Shown here piece by piece: positions 25,839 through 35,271 of a stretch of DNA of 57,254 nucleotides (positions are counted from its first letter, which is position 1; every line of letters begins with the position of its first letter). The stretch lies in the NCBI RefSeq assembly GCF_003353015.1, contig NZ_QREM01000010.1, positions 278,150 to 335,403 on the forward strand. The letters are read 5' to 3'. The notes under the pieces are model-generated. The model did no database searches. It worked only from the letters and a program-made list of their open reading frames with translations, and had not been told where the DNA came from. This DNA comes from Xanthomonas arboricola. GTDB taxonomy: Bacteria; Pseudomonadota; Gammaproteobacteria; Xanthomonadales; Xanthomonadaceae. Made by a program: the position numbers and the translations under genes.

Positions 25839-28800
25839 GTGGGCTTTTCGACCATCTTCATCCGCCGCCCGATCGCCACCTCGTTGTTGATGGCGGGCAT
25901 CCTGCTGCTGGGCATCCTGGGCTACCGGCAATTGCCGGTCTCGGCGCTGCCGGAAATCGACGCGCCCAGCCTGGTCGTCACCACCCAGTATCCCGGCGCC
26001 AACGCGACCACCATGGCCTCGCTGGTGACCACGCCGCTGGAGCGCCAGTTTGGGCAGATCTCCGGGCTGCAGATGATGACCTCCGATTCGTCGGCGGGCC
26101 TGTCCACGATCATCCTGCAGTTCTCGATGGACCGCGACATCGACATCGCCGCGCAGGACGTGCAGGCGGCGATCCGCCAGGCCACCCTGCCCTCGTCGCT
26201 GCCGTACCAGCCGGTCTACAACCGGGTCAATCCGGCCGACGCGGCGATCCTCACGCTCAAGCTCACCTCCGACTCGCTGCCGCTGCGCGAGGTCAACCGC
26301 TACGCCGATGCGATCCTGGCCCAGCGCCTGTCGCAGGTGCCGGGCGTGGGGCTGGTGTCGATCGCCGGCAACGTGCGCCCGGCGGTGCGCATCCAGGTCA
26401 ATCCGGCGCAGCTGTCGAACATGGGCCTGACCATGGAGTCGCTGCGCAGCGCGCTGACCCAGACCAACGTCAGCGCGCCAAAGGGCTCGCTCAATGGCAA
26501 GACCCAGTCCTACAGCATCGGCACCAACGACCAGCTGGTGGACGCGGCGCAGTACCGCGAGACCATCATCAGCTTCGCCAACGGCCGCCCGGTGCGGCTG
26601 GCCGATGTGGCCAACGTGGTCGACGGAGTGGAGAACGACCAGCTCGCCGCCTGGGCCGACGGCAAGCCGGCGGTGCTGCTGGAGATCCGCCGCCAGCCCG
26701 GCGCCAACATCGTGCAGACGGTGGAGCAGATCCGCAGCATCCTGCCGCAGCTGCAGGCGGTGCTGCCGGCCGACGTGCACCTGGAAGTGTTCTCCGACCG
26801 TACCGAAACCATCCGCGCCTCGGTGCACGAGGTGAAGTTCACCCTGGTGCTGACCATCGCGCTGGTGGTGGCGGTGATCTTCGTGTTCCTGCGCCGGCTG
26901 TGGGCCACCATCATTCCCTCGGTGGCGGTGCCGCTGTCGCTGGCCGGCACCTTCGGGGTGATGGCGTTCGCCGGCATGTCGCTGGACAACCTGTCGCTGA
27001 TGGCGCTGGTGGTGGCGACCGGTTTCGTGGTCGACGATGCGATCGTGATGATCGAGAACATCGTGCGCTACATCGAACAGGGCAAGAGCGGGCCGGAGGC
27101 GGCCGAAATCGGCGCCAAGCAGATCGGCTTCACCGTGTTGTCGCTGACCGTGTCGCTGGTGGCGGTGTTCCTGCCGCTGCTGCTGATGCCCGGCGTGACC
27201 GGGCGCCTGTTCCACGAGTTCGCCTGGGTGCTGTCGATTGCGGTGGTGATCTCGATGCTGGTGTCGCTGACGCTGACGCCGATGATGTGCGCCTACCTGC
27301 TCAAGCCCGACGCCCTGCCCGAAGGCGAGGACGCGCACGAACGCGCCGCCGCCGCTGGCAAGACCAACCTGTGGACGCGCACCGTGGGCGCCTACGAGCG
27401 CAGCCTGGACTGGGTGCTGGCGCACCAGCCGCTGACCCTGGCGGTGGCGATCGGCGCAGTGGCGCTGACCGTGGTGCTGTACGTGGCGATCCCCAAGGGC
27501 CTGCTGCCCGAGCAGGACACCGGCCTGATCACCGGCGTGGTGCAGGCCGACCAGAACGTGGCATTTCCGCAGATGGAGCAGCGCACCCAGGCGGTGGCCG
27601 CGGCGCTGCAGAAGGACCCGGCGGTGACCGGCGTGGCCGCCTTCATCGGCGCCGGCACCATGAACCCGACCATCAACCAGGGCCAGCTGTCGATCGTGCT
27701 GAAGACGCGTGGCGAGCGCGAGGGCCTGGACGAGGTGCTGCCGCGCCTGCAACAGGCGGTGGCCGGCATTCCGGGCGTGGCGCTGTTCCTCAAGCCGGTG
27801 CAGGACGTCACCCTGGACACCCGCGTGGCCGCCACCGAATACCAGTATTCGCTGTCGGACGTGGACAGCAGCGAGCTGGCCAGCTGGGCCGGGCGCATGA
27901 CCGAGGCGATGCGCAAGCTGCCCGAGCTGGCCGACGTGGACAACAACCTGGCCAACCAGGGCCGTGCGCTGGAGCTGAGCATCGACCGCGACAAGGCCAG
28001 CATGCTCGGCGTGCCGATGCAGACCATCGACGACACGCTGTACGACGCCTTCGGCCAGCGCCAGATCTCCACCATCTTCACCGAGCTCAATCAGTACCGG
28101 GTGGTGCTGGAAGTGGCGCCGGAATTCCGCAGCAGCACCGCACTGATGAACCAGCTGGCGGTGGCCAGCAACGGCAGCGGCGCGCTGACCGGCACCAATG
28201 CCACCAGCTTCGGCCAGCTGACCTCGTCCAACTCCTCCACCGCCACCGGCGTAGGCGCGCAGAACACCGGCATCGTGGTCGGGGCCGGCAGCATCATTCC
28301 GCTGGCGTCGCTGGCCGAGGCCAAGGTCACCAACACGCCATTGGTGGTGAGCCACCAGCAGCAGCTGCCGGCGGTCACCATCTCGTTCAATCTGGCGCCG
28401 GGGCATTCGTTGTCGCAGGCGGTGGCGGCGATCGAGCAGGCGCGCCAGGACCTGAAGATCCCGACCCAGGTGCACGCGCAATTCGTCGGCAAGGCGGCCG
28501 AATTCACCGGCAGCCAGACCGATATCGTGTGGCTGCTGCTGGCCTCGATCGTGGTGATCTACATCGTGCTCGGCGTGCTGTACGAGAGCTACATCCACCC
28601 GCTGACGATCATCTCCACGCTGCCGCCGGCCGGCGTCGGCGCGCTGCTGGCGTTGATGATCTGCGGATTGAGCCTGTCGGTGGACGGCATCGTCGGCATC
28701 GTGCTGCTGATCGGCATCGTCAAGAAGAACGCGATCATGATGATCGACTTCGCCATCGATGCACGCCGCGAAGGCGCCAATGCGCACGACGCGATCCGGC

Positions 28801-29087
28801 GCGCCTGCCTGCTGCGCTTCCGCCCGATCATGATGACCACCGCCGCCGCCATGCTGGGCGCGCTGCCGCTGGCGCTGGGCACCGGCATCGGCTCGGAACT
28901 GCGCCGCCCGCTCGGCATCGCGATTGTGGGTGGCCTGCTGCTGTCGCAGCTGGTGACGCTGTACACCACGCCGGTGATCTACCTGTACATGGAACGTGCC
29001 GGCGAACGGCTGCGCGACTGGCGCGCGCGCCGTGCCGCCCGCCGCGACGGCGTGAACCCGGCCTCCACCTCGGAGCGCCCGGCGTGA
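25839..29087 (+). CDS. RND efflux permease (MdtB-like)
   Basis: A 1082-residue inner-membrane proton/drug antiporter with 12 transmembrane helices and two large periplasmic loops. The N-terminus FSTIFIRRPIATSLLMAG and the TM4 proton-relay pair Asp399/Asp400 (GFVVDDAIVMIENI) are intact. A segment rich in Ser, Thr and Asn (TGTNATSFGQLTSSNSSTA) sits in the second periplasmic loop. The GTG start lies 98 bp after the adaptor gene. MdtB and MdtC together form a heterotrimer in E. coli; exported substrates here are unknown. A 3.6-kb opposite-strand open frame is a codon-bias artefact. Confidence 0.93.
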   Translation: MGFSTIFIRRPIATSLLMAGILLLGILGYRQLPVSALPEIDAPSLVVTTQYPGANATTMASLVTTPLERQFGQISGLQMMTSDSSAGLSTIILQFSMDRDIDIAAQDVQAAIRQATLPSSLPYQPVYNRVNPADAAILTLKLTSDSLPLREVNRYADAILAQRLSQVPGVGLVSIAGNVRPAVRIQVNPAQLSNMGLTMESLRSALTQTNVSAPKGSLNGKTQSYSIGTNDQLVDAAQYRETIISFANGRPVRLADVANVVDGVENDQLAAWADGKPAVLLEIRRQPGANIVQTVEQIRSILPQLQAVLPADVHLEVFSDRTETIRASVHEVKFTLVLTIALVVAVIFVFLRRLWATIIPSVAVPLSLAGTFGVMAFAGMSLDNLSLMALVVATGFVVDDAIVMIENIVRYIEQGKSGPEAAEIGAKQIGFTVLSLTVSLVAVFLPLLLMPGVTGRLFHEFAWVLSIAVVISMLVSLTLTPMMCAYLLKPDALPEGEDAHERAAAAGKTNLWTRTVGAYERSLDWVLAHQPLTLAVAIGAVALTVVLYVAIPKGLLPEQDTGLITGVVQADQNVAFPQMEQRTQAVAAALQKDPAVTGVAAFIGAGTMNPTINQGQLSIVLKTRGEREGLDEVLPRLQQAVAGIPGVALFLKPVQDVTLDTRVAATEYQYSLSDVDSSELASWAGRMTEAMRKLPELADVDNNLANQGRALELSIDRDKASMLGVPMQTIDDTLYDAFGQRQISTIFTELNQYRVVLEVAPEFRSSTALMNQLAVASNGSGALTGTNATSFGQLTSSNSSTATGVGAQNTGIVVGAGSIIPLASLAEAKVTNTPLVVSHQQQLPAVTISFNLAPGHSLSQAVAAIEQARQDLKIPTQVHAQFVGKAAEFTGSQTDIVWLLLASIVVIYIVLGVLYESYIHPLTIISTLPPAGVGALLALMICGLSLSVDGIVGIVLLIGIVKKNAIMMIDFAIDARREGANAHDAIRRACLLRFRPIMMTTAAAMLGALPLALGTGIGSELRRPLGIAIVGGLLLSQLVTLYTTPVIYLYMERAGERLRDWRARRAARRDGVNPASTSERPA

Positions 29088-29176
29088 GGACTGTTGCGGC
29101 AATCGCTGATCAGATTACCGGCGTGCGGCATCGCCTGCCCGCAGGCGCGCTCAGGCGTGGCGCTGGCCCTGCTTGC

Positions 29177-29205
29177 CGAATCCCCAATCCCGATTCCCAA
29201 ATCCC
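29177..29205. repeat. GGGATTC-type dispersed repeat, copy 2
   Basis: CGAATCCCC-AATCCCG-ATTCCCA-AATCCC units in the 130-bp gap between the two permease genes, ending 12 bp before the ATG of the second. A TTG at 29173 would read through the repeat in frame but is not the likely start. Confidence 0.8.
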
Positions 29206-29217
29206 GGCACCACAGCC

Positions 29218-32200
29218 ATGAACATCTCCGCGCCCTTCATCAAGCGCCCGATCGGCACCTCGCTGCTGGCGATCGGTTTGTTCGTGATCGGATTGATGTG
29301 CTACCTGCGGCTGGGCGTGGCGGCGTTGCCGAACATCCAGATCCCGGTGATCTTCGTGCACGCCACCCAGTCCGGCGCCGACGCCGGCACCATGGCCTCC
29401 ACCGTCACCGCGCCGCTGGAACGCCACCTGGGCCAGTTGCCCGGCATCGACCGCATGCGCTCCTCCAGTTCGGAGAGCAGCAGCATGGTGTTCATGGTGT
29501 TCCAGAGCAATCGCAACATCGATTCGGCCGCGCAGGATGTGCAGACCGCCATCAATGCCGCGCAATCGGATCTGCCCTCGGGCCTGGGCACGCCGATGTA
29601 CCAGAAAGCCAACCCGAACGACGATCCGGTCATCGCGATCGCGCTGACCTCGGACACGCAATCGGCCGATGAGCTCTACAACGTGGCCGACTCGCTGCTG
29701 GCGCAGCGCCTGCGCCAGATCACCGGCATCAGTTCGGTGGACATCGCCGGTGCCTCCACGCCGGCGGTGCGCGTGGACGTGGACCTGCGCGCGCTCAACG
29801 CGCTGGGGCTGACTCCGGACGATCTGCGCAATGCGGTGCGCGCAGCCAACGTGACCTCGCCGACCGGCTTTTTGTCCGACGGCAACACCACCATGGCCAT
29901 CATCGCCAACGATGCGGTGGCCAAGGCCGCCGACTTCGCGCAGCTGGCGATCTCCACCCAGTCCAACGGGCGCATCGTGCGGCTGGGCGATGTGGCCACC
30001 GTCTATGACGGCCAGCAGGATGCGTATCAGGCGGCCTGGTTCGACGGCAAGCCGGCGGTGGTGATGTATGCCTTCACCCGTGCCGGCGCCAACATCGTCG
30101 AGACCGTGGACCAGGTGAAGGCGCAGATTCCCGAGCTGCGCACTTATCTGCAGCCCGGCACCCGGCTCACGCCCTACTTCGACCGCACCCCGACCATCCG
30201 CGCCTCGCTGCACGAGGTGCAGGCCACGCTGATGATCAGCCTGGTGATGGTGGTGCTGACCATGGCGCTGTTCCTGCGCCGGCTGGCGCCCACGCTGATT
30301 GCCGCAGTCACCGTGCCGCTGTCGCTGGCCGGCTCGGCGCTGGTGATGTACATGCTGGGCTTCACCTTGAACAACCTCAGCCTGCTGGCGCTGGTCATCG
30401 CGATTGGTTTTGTGGTCGACGATGCGATCGTGGTGATTGAAAACATCATGCGGCATCTGGACGAAGGCATGCCGCGCCTGGAGGCCGCCATGGCCGGTGC
30501 GCGCGAGATCGGTTTCACCATCGTCTCGATCACCGCCTCACTGGTGGCGGTGTTCATTCCGATGCTGTTTGCCAGCGGCATGATCGGCGCGTTCTTCCGC
30601 GAGTTCACCGTGACCCTGGTGGCGGCGATCGTGGTGTCGATGCTGGTGTCGCTGACCTTGACGCCGGCGCTGTGCAGCCGCTTCCTGTCGGCGCATAGCG
30701 AGCCGGAAACACCCGGCCGATTTGGCGCCTGGCTGGATCGCATGCACGCGCGCATGCTGTCGGTGTACACGGTGGCGCTGGATTTCTCGCTGCGGCACGC
30801 CTTGCTGCTGTCGCTGACGCCGCTGCTGTTGATCGCGGCCACCGTCTTCCTCGGCGGCGCGGTCAAGAAGGGCTCGTTCCCGGCGCAGGACACCGGCCTG
30901 ATCTGGGGCAGGGCCAATTCCAGCGCCACGGTGTCGTTTGCCGACATGGTCAGCCGCCAGCGCCGCATCACCGACATGCTGATGGCCGACCCGGCGGTGA
31001 AGACCGTCGGTGCACGGCTGGGCTCCGGCCGGCAGGGTTCCAGTGCGTCGTTCAACATCGAATTGAAGAAGCGCGACGAAGGCCGCCGCGATACCACCGC
31101 GCAGGTGGTCGCGCGCCTGAGCGCCAAGGCCGACCGCTACCCGGACCTGGACCTGCGCCTGCGCGCGATCCAGGACCTGCCCAGCGACGGCGGCGGTGGC
31201 ACCAGCCAGGGCGCGCAGTACAAGGTGTCGCTGCAGGGCAACGATCTGGCGCAGCTGCAGGAATGGCTGCCCAAGGTGCAGGCCGCACTGAAGAAGAACC
31301 CGCGCCTGCGCGATGTGGGCACCGACGTGGACACCTCGGGCCTGCGCCAGAACATCGTGATCGATCGCGCCAAGGCCGCGCGCCTGGGCATCTCGGTCGG
31401 CGCCATCGACGGCGCGCTGTATGGCGCCTTCGGCCAGCGCTCCATTTCCACCATCTATTCCGATCTCAACCAGTACAGCGTGGTGGTCAACGCGCTGCCG
31501 TCGCAGACCGCCACGCCCAAGGCGCTGGACCAGATCTTCGTGCCCAACCGCGCCGGTCAGATGGTGCCGATCACCGCGGTTGCCACCCAGGTGCCCGGGC
31601 TGGCGCCGCCGCAGATCACCCACGACAACCAGTACACCACGATGGATCTGAGCTACAACCTCGCACCGGGCGTGAGCACCGGCGAGGCGGACCTGATCAT
31701 CAAGACCACGGTGGAAGGCTTGCGGCTGCCCGACGGCATCCGCATCAGCGATGGCGGCGGCTTCAACGTGCAGCTGAGCCCCAATTCGATGGGCATCCTG
31801 CTGCTGGCCGCGGTGCTCACCGTCTACATCGTGCTGGGCATGCTCTACGAGAGCCTGATCCACCCGGTGACCATCCTGTCCACGCTGCCTGCTGCCGGCG
31901 TCGGCGCGTTGCTGGCGTTGTTCCTGACCAACACCGAGCTGTCGGTGATCTCGATGATTGCACTGGTGTTGCTGATCGGCATCGTCAAGAAGAACGCCAT
32001 CATGATGATCGACTTCGCGCTGGTGGCGCAGCGCGTGCACGGCATGGATGCGCGCGCGGCCGCACGCGAGGCTTCGATCGTGCGCTTCCGCCCGATCATG
32101 ATGACCACGATGGTGGCGATCCTGGCGGCGGTGCCGCTGGCGGTCGGCCTGGGCGAAGGCTCGGAACTGCGCCGTCCGCTGGGCATCGCGATGATCGGCG

Positions 32201-32358
32201 GGCTGATCTTCTCGCAGAGCCTGACCCTGCTCAGCACCCCGGCGCTGTACGTGATCTTCTCCTGCCTGAGCGAACGCTGGAAGGCGCGTCGCGCACGTGC
32301 GCGTGCCCGTCGGGCAGCGCGCGCGGCGGCACGGCGCCCGGCAGCGTCGGCGCACTGA
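29218..32358 (+). CDS. RND efflux permease (MdtC-like)
   Basis: A 1046-residue partner permease. It has the same architecture as the preceding gene: FIKRPIGTSLLAIGLFV at the N-terminus and Asp401/Asp402 (GFVVDDAIVVIENIM) in TM4. The C-terminal tail after the last helix is extremely basic (RARARRAARAAARRP). With the MdtA- and MdtB-like products it should form a tripartite pump; no outer-membrane factor is encoded in the operon, so a TolC-type protein must come from elsewhere. The ATG at 29218 is preferred over a TTG 15 codons upstream that lies in the repeat. Confidence 0.93.
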   Translation: MNISAPFIKRPIGTSLLAIGLFVIGLMCYLRLGVAALPNIQIPVIFVHATQSGADAGTMASTVTAPLERHLGQLPGIDRMRSSSSESSSMVFMVFQSNRNIDSAAQDVQTAINAAQSDLPSGLGTPMYQKANPNDDPVIAIALTSDTQSADELYNVADSLLAQRLRQITGISSVDIAGASTPAVRVDVDLRALNALGLTPDDLRNAVRAANVTSPTGFLSDGNTTMAIIANDAVAKAADFAQLAISTQSNGRIVRLGDVATVYDGQQDAYQAAWFDGKPAVVMYAFTRAGANIVETVDQVKAQIPELRTYLQPGTRLTPYFDRTPTIRASLHEVQATLMISLVMVVLTMALFLRRLAPTLIAAVTVPLSLAGSALVMYMLGFTLNNLSLLALVIAIGFVVDDAIVVIENIMRHLDEGMPRLEAAMAGAREIGFTIVSITASLVAVFIPMLFASGMIGAFFREFTVTLVAAIVVSMLVSLTLTPALCSRFLSAHSEPETPGRFGAWLDRMHARMLSVYTVALDFSLRHALLLSLTPLLLIAATVFLGGAVKKGSFPAQDTGLIWGRANSSATVSFADMVSRQRRITDMLMADPAVKTVGARLGSGRQGSSASFNIELKKRDEGRRDTTAQVVARLSAKADRYPDLDLRLRAIQDLPSDGGGGTSQGAQYKVSLQGNDLAQLQEWLPKVQAALKKNPRLRDVGTDVDTSGLRQNIVIDRAKAARLGISVGAIDGALYGAFGQRSISTIYSDLNQYSVVVNALPSQTATPKALDQIFVPNRAGQMVPITAVATQVPGLAPPQITHDNQYTTMDLSYNLAPGVSTGEADLIIKTTVEGLRLPDGIRISDGGGFNVQLSPNSMGILLLAAVLTVYIVLGMLYESLIHPVTILSTLPAAGVGALLALFLTNTELSVISMIALVLLIGIVKKNAIMMIDFALVAQRVHGMDARAAAREASIVRFRPIMMTTMVAILAAVPLAVGLGEGSELRRPLGIAMIGGLIFSQSLTLLSTPALYVIFSCLSERWKARRARARARRAARAAARRPAASAH

Positions 32359-32366
32359 GCCTGGTC

Positions 32367-32406
32367 AAAAGACCGCACTCCGCCAGACGCGTGCGGTCTT
32401 TGTTTG
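32367..32406 (+). terminator. intrinsic terminator of the RND operon
   Basis: AAAGACCGCAC and GTGCGGTCTTT form an 11-bp stem around a 12-nt loop, followed by TGTTTGGG. It lies 9 bp after the permease stop codon. Confidence 0.88.
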
Positions 32407-32498
32407 GGTAACAGATCGGGCTATTTTTTACTAAGCTCACCGCCACATGGATGGCGCAGGCTTTCTGGTTCCCATCGGTACACGACCACGTTGGCAGG

Positions 32499-32612
32499 TG
32501 CGGTGCCCTCGCCGCTTGCGGGACCGTGTGGCGGCATGGATGCCGCCACCGCGCCGACATGGACGTACTTGCGGCGTGTTCCGCAAGCGGTGAGGGCATC
32601 GCGCCCTCGACT
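32499..32612 (+). repeat. palindromic dispersed element, copy A
   Basis: An element of about 114 bp whose ends are inverted repeats: GTGCCCTCGCCGCTTGCGG at the left and CCGCAAGCGGTGAGGGCA at the right, with an internal palindrome GGCGGCAT-GG-ATGCCGCC. It matches copy B (43359-43472) in the opposite orientation over its length. Small open frames across it give similar peptides in both copies but are not genes. The rest of the 32407-32826 gap shows nothing else. Confidence 0.85.
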
Positions 32613-32826
32613 CACCGAGCTTTTGGCCTGAGCCCACCGCCTGACCGCATCCAGACGCCGCTGCTGAGCGGAATCTCGTCTGCTTTCATGGTCTGACGTC
32701 GGGAGTGCGCCATCGAATCCGCAGCGGCGCACATCCTTGCAATGTGCACCACGCGATCACGCCACGCCACGCGCAACAGGGCCGGCAGATCGCAGGCCTG
32801 CACACGCACGCGCCGCGCCGCGACCG

Positions 32827-34194
32827 CTACACCAGCAACGCCTGCAGCGACGCCCGTTCCAGCTGCGCGTACAACGCGCACTCATCGTGTACCTGCGCGC
32901 CCAGCGCCTGTTCGAAGCTGCGCTTGCTCGAATGGGCGGCGTAGGCGCGTTGTTCGGCGCCACCGAGATTGGACTGGAAGATGCCGGCCGCACTCACCGG
33001 CAGGAAATCTTCGTAGATGATCGGATCGGCACTGAGCAGACCGAGCGCAATGGCGGTTTCTGCCGGCATTGCCGCCACTTGCGCGGGGTCGGCGCGTCCG
33101 GCCTCGGTCAGCGCATAGCGGAAATAGCCCAGGCCCTCCTGGCGCAGCACGGCTTCGTCGTCGGGAAACGCCACGAACGCGGTCTGCAGGCGTGTGGCGT
33201 AATCGGCGCCGGTGCTGCCCGCGCCATCGCTGTCGCGTGCCTGCGCCAGCAGCGCGTCGTATAGCGCGCGGCCCTTGGGCGTGAGCGCAAGCCCGCGCTG
33301 TTCGATCTCGCCGAAGCGCGCGGTATGCGTGCCGTGCTCGGCCTGCCCGCTGTCGCCGACAAAGCGCACCGGCTCCTCCAGCGCCTTGAAGCTGGTCTGG
33401 CGCAGCAGGATCGGCACACGCCGACGCGGCGGCCCCTCGATCACCGCCTTGGCATCGATACCGGCGCGCTGCATCTGCGCCTGCGCCGCATCGATATCCA
33501 GCGTGCGCGGCGTCAGGTGATTGATATGCGGACCGTGGAAACTCACCACGTCGGCGATCAGCTTGTGTGCCTGGCTCAGTGCACGGTAGGTGGGCAGCGA
33601 GACGGTGGCATCGCCATGCCAGCGGAAGGTTTCCAGCGCTTGCGCCACGAACTGCTGCGCCTGCGCCGCTTCCAGTCCACCGTGACGCTCATGCTGTTCA
33701 ATCAGCTCCAGCGCGGCGGCAGTGAAGATCTGCCGCTGCTCCAGGATGTGCGCCGCCTGCGCACGCAGTGCGGCGTCTTCGATCAATTCCAGCCGCAGCA
33801 AGGAGGTGAACACGCGGAACGGATTGGCCGACAGCGCCGCCTCGTCGATCGGGCGAAACGCGGTGGAATGCACCGGCACGCCGGCCACCGACAGATCGTA
33901 ATACCCCACCGGATGCATGCCCATCACTGCAAACAGCCGCCGCAACGTGGCCAGTTCCTGCGCCGTGCCGACCCGGATGGCGCCATGCCGCTCCAGGTCC
34001 AGGCGTGCGCGCTCGTCGTTGCGCTGCAGCCGCGCGGCCAGGGCCGGATCGGCTTCCAGCGTCTGCGCGTTGACCTGCGCAACCAGCGTCATCAGGTCGC
34101 CGTACAACGGCACCTCGGCGCGATACATGTCCGACATCGCCTGCGCAAACAGGCTGCGGATGTGATCGGGGGAGACAAACACGGTATCGCGCAT
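32827..34194 (-). CDS. 2-oxoadipate dioxygenase/decarboxylase (HglS/YdcJ, DUF1338)
   Basis: A 455-residue protein of the DUF1338 family; the characterised member HglS turns 2-oxoadipate into D-2-hydroxyglutarate in lysine breakdown. His70 and Arg74 (ERHGAIRVGTA) and His226 (FHGPHINHLTPR) fall at positions I recall as metal or substrate ligands of HglS, and Glu296 fits the third ligand. MGMHPVGYYDLSVAGVPVHST is typical of the family in the first half. No other lysine-catabolism gene is adjacent. The ATG at 34194 gives the family length. Confidence 0.87.
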   Translation of the reverse strand: MRDTVFVSPDHIRSLFAQAMSDMYRAEVPLYGDLMTLVAQVNAQTLEADPALAARLQRNDERARLDLERHGAIRVGTAQELATLRRLFAVMGMHPVGYYDLSVAGVPVHSTAFRPIDEAALSANPFRVFTSLLRLELIEDAALRAQAAHILEQRQIFTAAALELIEQHERHGGLEAAQAQQFVAQALETFRWHGDATVSLPTYRALSQAHKLIADVVSFHGPHINHLTPRTLDIDAAQAQMQRAGIDAKAVIEGPPRRRVPILLRQTSFKALEEPVRFVGDSGQAEHGTHTARFGEIEQRGLALTPKGRALYDALLAQARDSDGAGSTGADYATRLQTAFVAFPDDEAVLRQEGLGYFRYALTEAGRADPAQVAAMPAETAIALGLLSADPIIYEDFLPVSAAGIFQSNLGGAEQRAYAAHSSKRSFEQALGAQVHDECALYAQLERASLQALLV

Positions 34195-34499
34195 GGGCTG
34201 GTCTTGGCAGGGCCGGCCAACGCCGGCGTTGCGGCATTCTCGCCGACCGCGCCCCGCGGCGACCAGCTGCACGGCAGCATGCCGGCTGGTGCGTTGCCGC
34301 GCAGACAGCCGCGCAGCCACCTGGTCACCGCACGCCCTGCCACTGCCCAGGGTCCCGACGGACCGAGAACGCACCGAAGCGGCTGGCAACACGCAGTGTG
34401 CAGTGGTCAGGTGGGCGCGGACAGCACGGTCAGAACCGTAGCGTGCGAGCGGCCCCTGTCGATCCAGACGCCGGCCGCGCCATGCGTTCGCCAGCGGAG
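34195..34499. other. 305-bp intergenic stretch upstream of the DUF1338 gene
   Basis: Probable promoter region of the HglS-like gene; no clear promoter boxes, hairpins or repeats are seen. Confidence 0.5.
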
Positions 34500-35093
34500 C
34501 TAAAGCCCGGCCTGCGCCGCTGCCTCGTCGGCCTCGCTGGCCTGGCGCGCCGCTTCCAGCCGTTGCGCGTGATCGCCGAGCTGGCGGCGCAGGAGGGCGT
34601 CCAGGGTGATCGGACGTTCCCAGCGGTCGTAACTGGCGACGATGGCGTGCCGCAGCGCGCGCATATGCACGGTCTCCGGGGTGACCGCCAGTCGCGTGAT
34701 CACGCCCTCCCAGCCGTCATGATGGTCGCGGCTGTAGGCGCGCACCGTGTCGCGGCAGGACACCTGCAGGGTCTGCGCCCAGAAACAGGCGAAATAGATG
34801 TCGCCGGCGTGCCATCCATGCACCTGCAGCAGTGCCTGCACATAGCCGCGCGGGGTGCCGGTGTAGCGCGCGACTTCATCGATGAAACTGTCCGGATAGC
34901 GTTGTGCGTAGCTGCCCATGTCGGCCAGATGCTGGTCCACCCAGGCATCCCCGGTACCCGGCGTCACTGCCGGCGTCGCAGCGGTCGGCGCGGATGCTGG
35001 CGCAGGCGAGGTCTGCGCAACTGCCTGCATCGGCAGCAGCAGCGCGCTCAGCAGTGGCAGGGAACGCAACAGCGAAGTGGGCAGTGAAGGCAT
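34500..35093 (-). CDS. hypothetical exported protein
   Basis: A 197-residue protein not recognised. A signal peptide is evident (LLRSLPLLSALLLPMQAVAQ), followed by a Pro/Ala/Thr linker to about residue 47. The helical C-terminal domain includes AWVDQHLADMGSYAQRYPDS, a YFACFWAQTLQVSCRDTVRAYS segment in two parts with two cysteines, and a charged end. An ATG at 35111 would add six residues; neither start has a clear ribosome-binding site. Confidence 0.75.
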   Translation of the reverse strand: MPSLPTSLLRSLPLLSALLLPMQAVAQTSPAPASAPTAATPAVTPGTGDAWVDQHLADMGSYAQRYPDSFIDEVARYTGTPRGYVQALLQVHGWHAGDIYFACFWAQTLQVSCRDTVRAYSRDHHDGWEGVITRLAVTPETVHMRALRHAIVASYDRWERPITLDALLRRQLGDHAQRLEAARQASEADEAAAQAGL

Positions 35094-35271
35094 GCGCCGA
35101 TGATGCCGCATGCCCGCGTCGCTGTCAGGCCGAGCGCACCGCCTGCCACCGGCACGGGGGGGCGCCGTCAGCACGGCAGCTGCGTGGTATGCCCCGGGTC
35201 GCGACGGAGGTGTGGTACCGGACCGCCGCGAGCAGTCGCCTGTCTGGCGCGCGCCGCCACGCCGGCCGCGC

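Noticed and set aside
25473..29102. A 1209-codon open frame on the minus strand, opposite the MdtB-like gene
   Set aside because: Rich in His, Gln, Arg and Asp with no domain pattern; a typical high-GC antisense frame mirroring a clear RND permease.
29173..29217. Upstream TTG start for the MdtC-like permease
   Set aside because: It would add 15 residues encoded by the dispersed repeat; the ATG at 29218 aligns with the family start.
32404..32696. Small open frames in the gap after the RND operon, similar in peptide to frames near 43170-43580
   Set aside because: The similarity comes from the palindromic dispersed element, not from a conserved protein.
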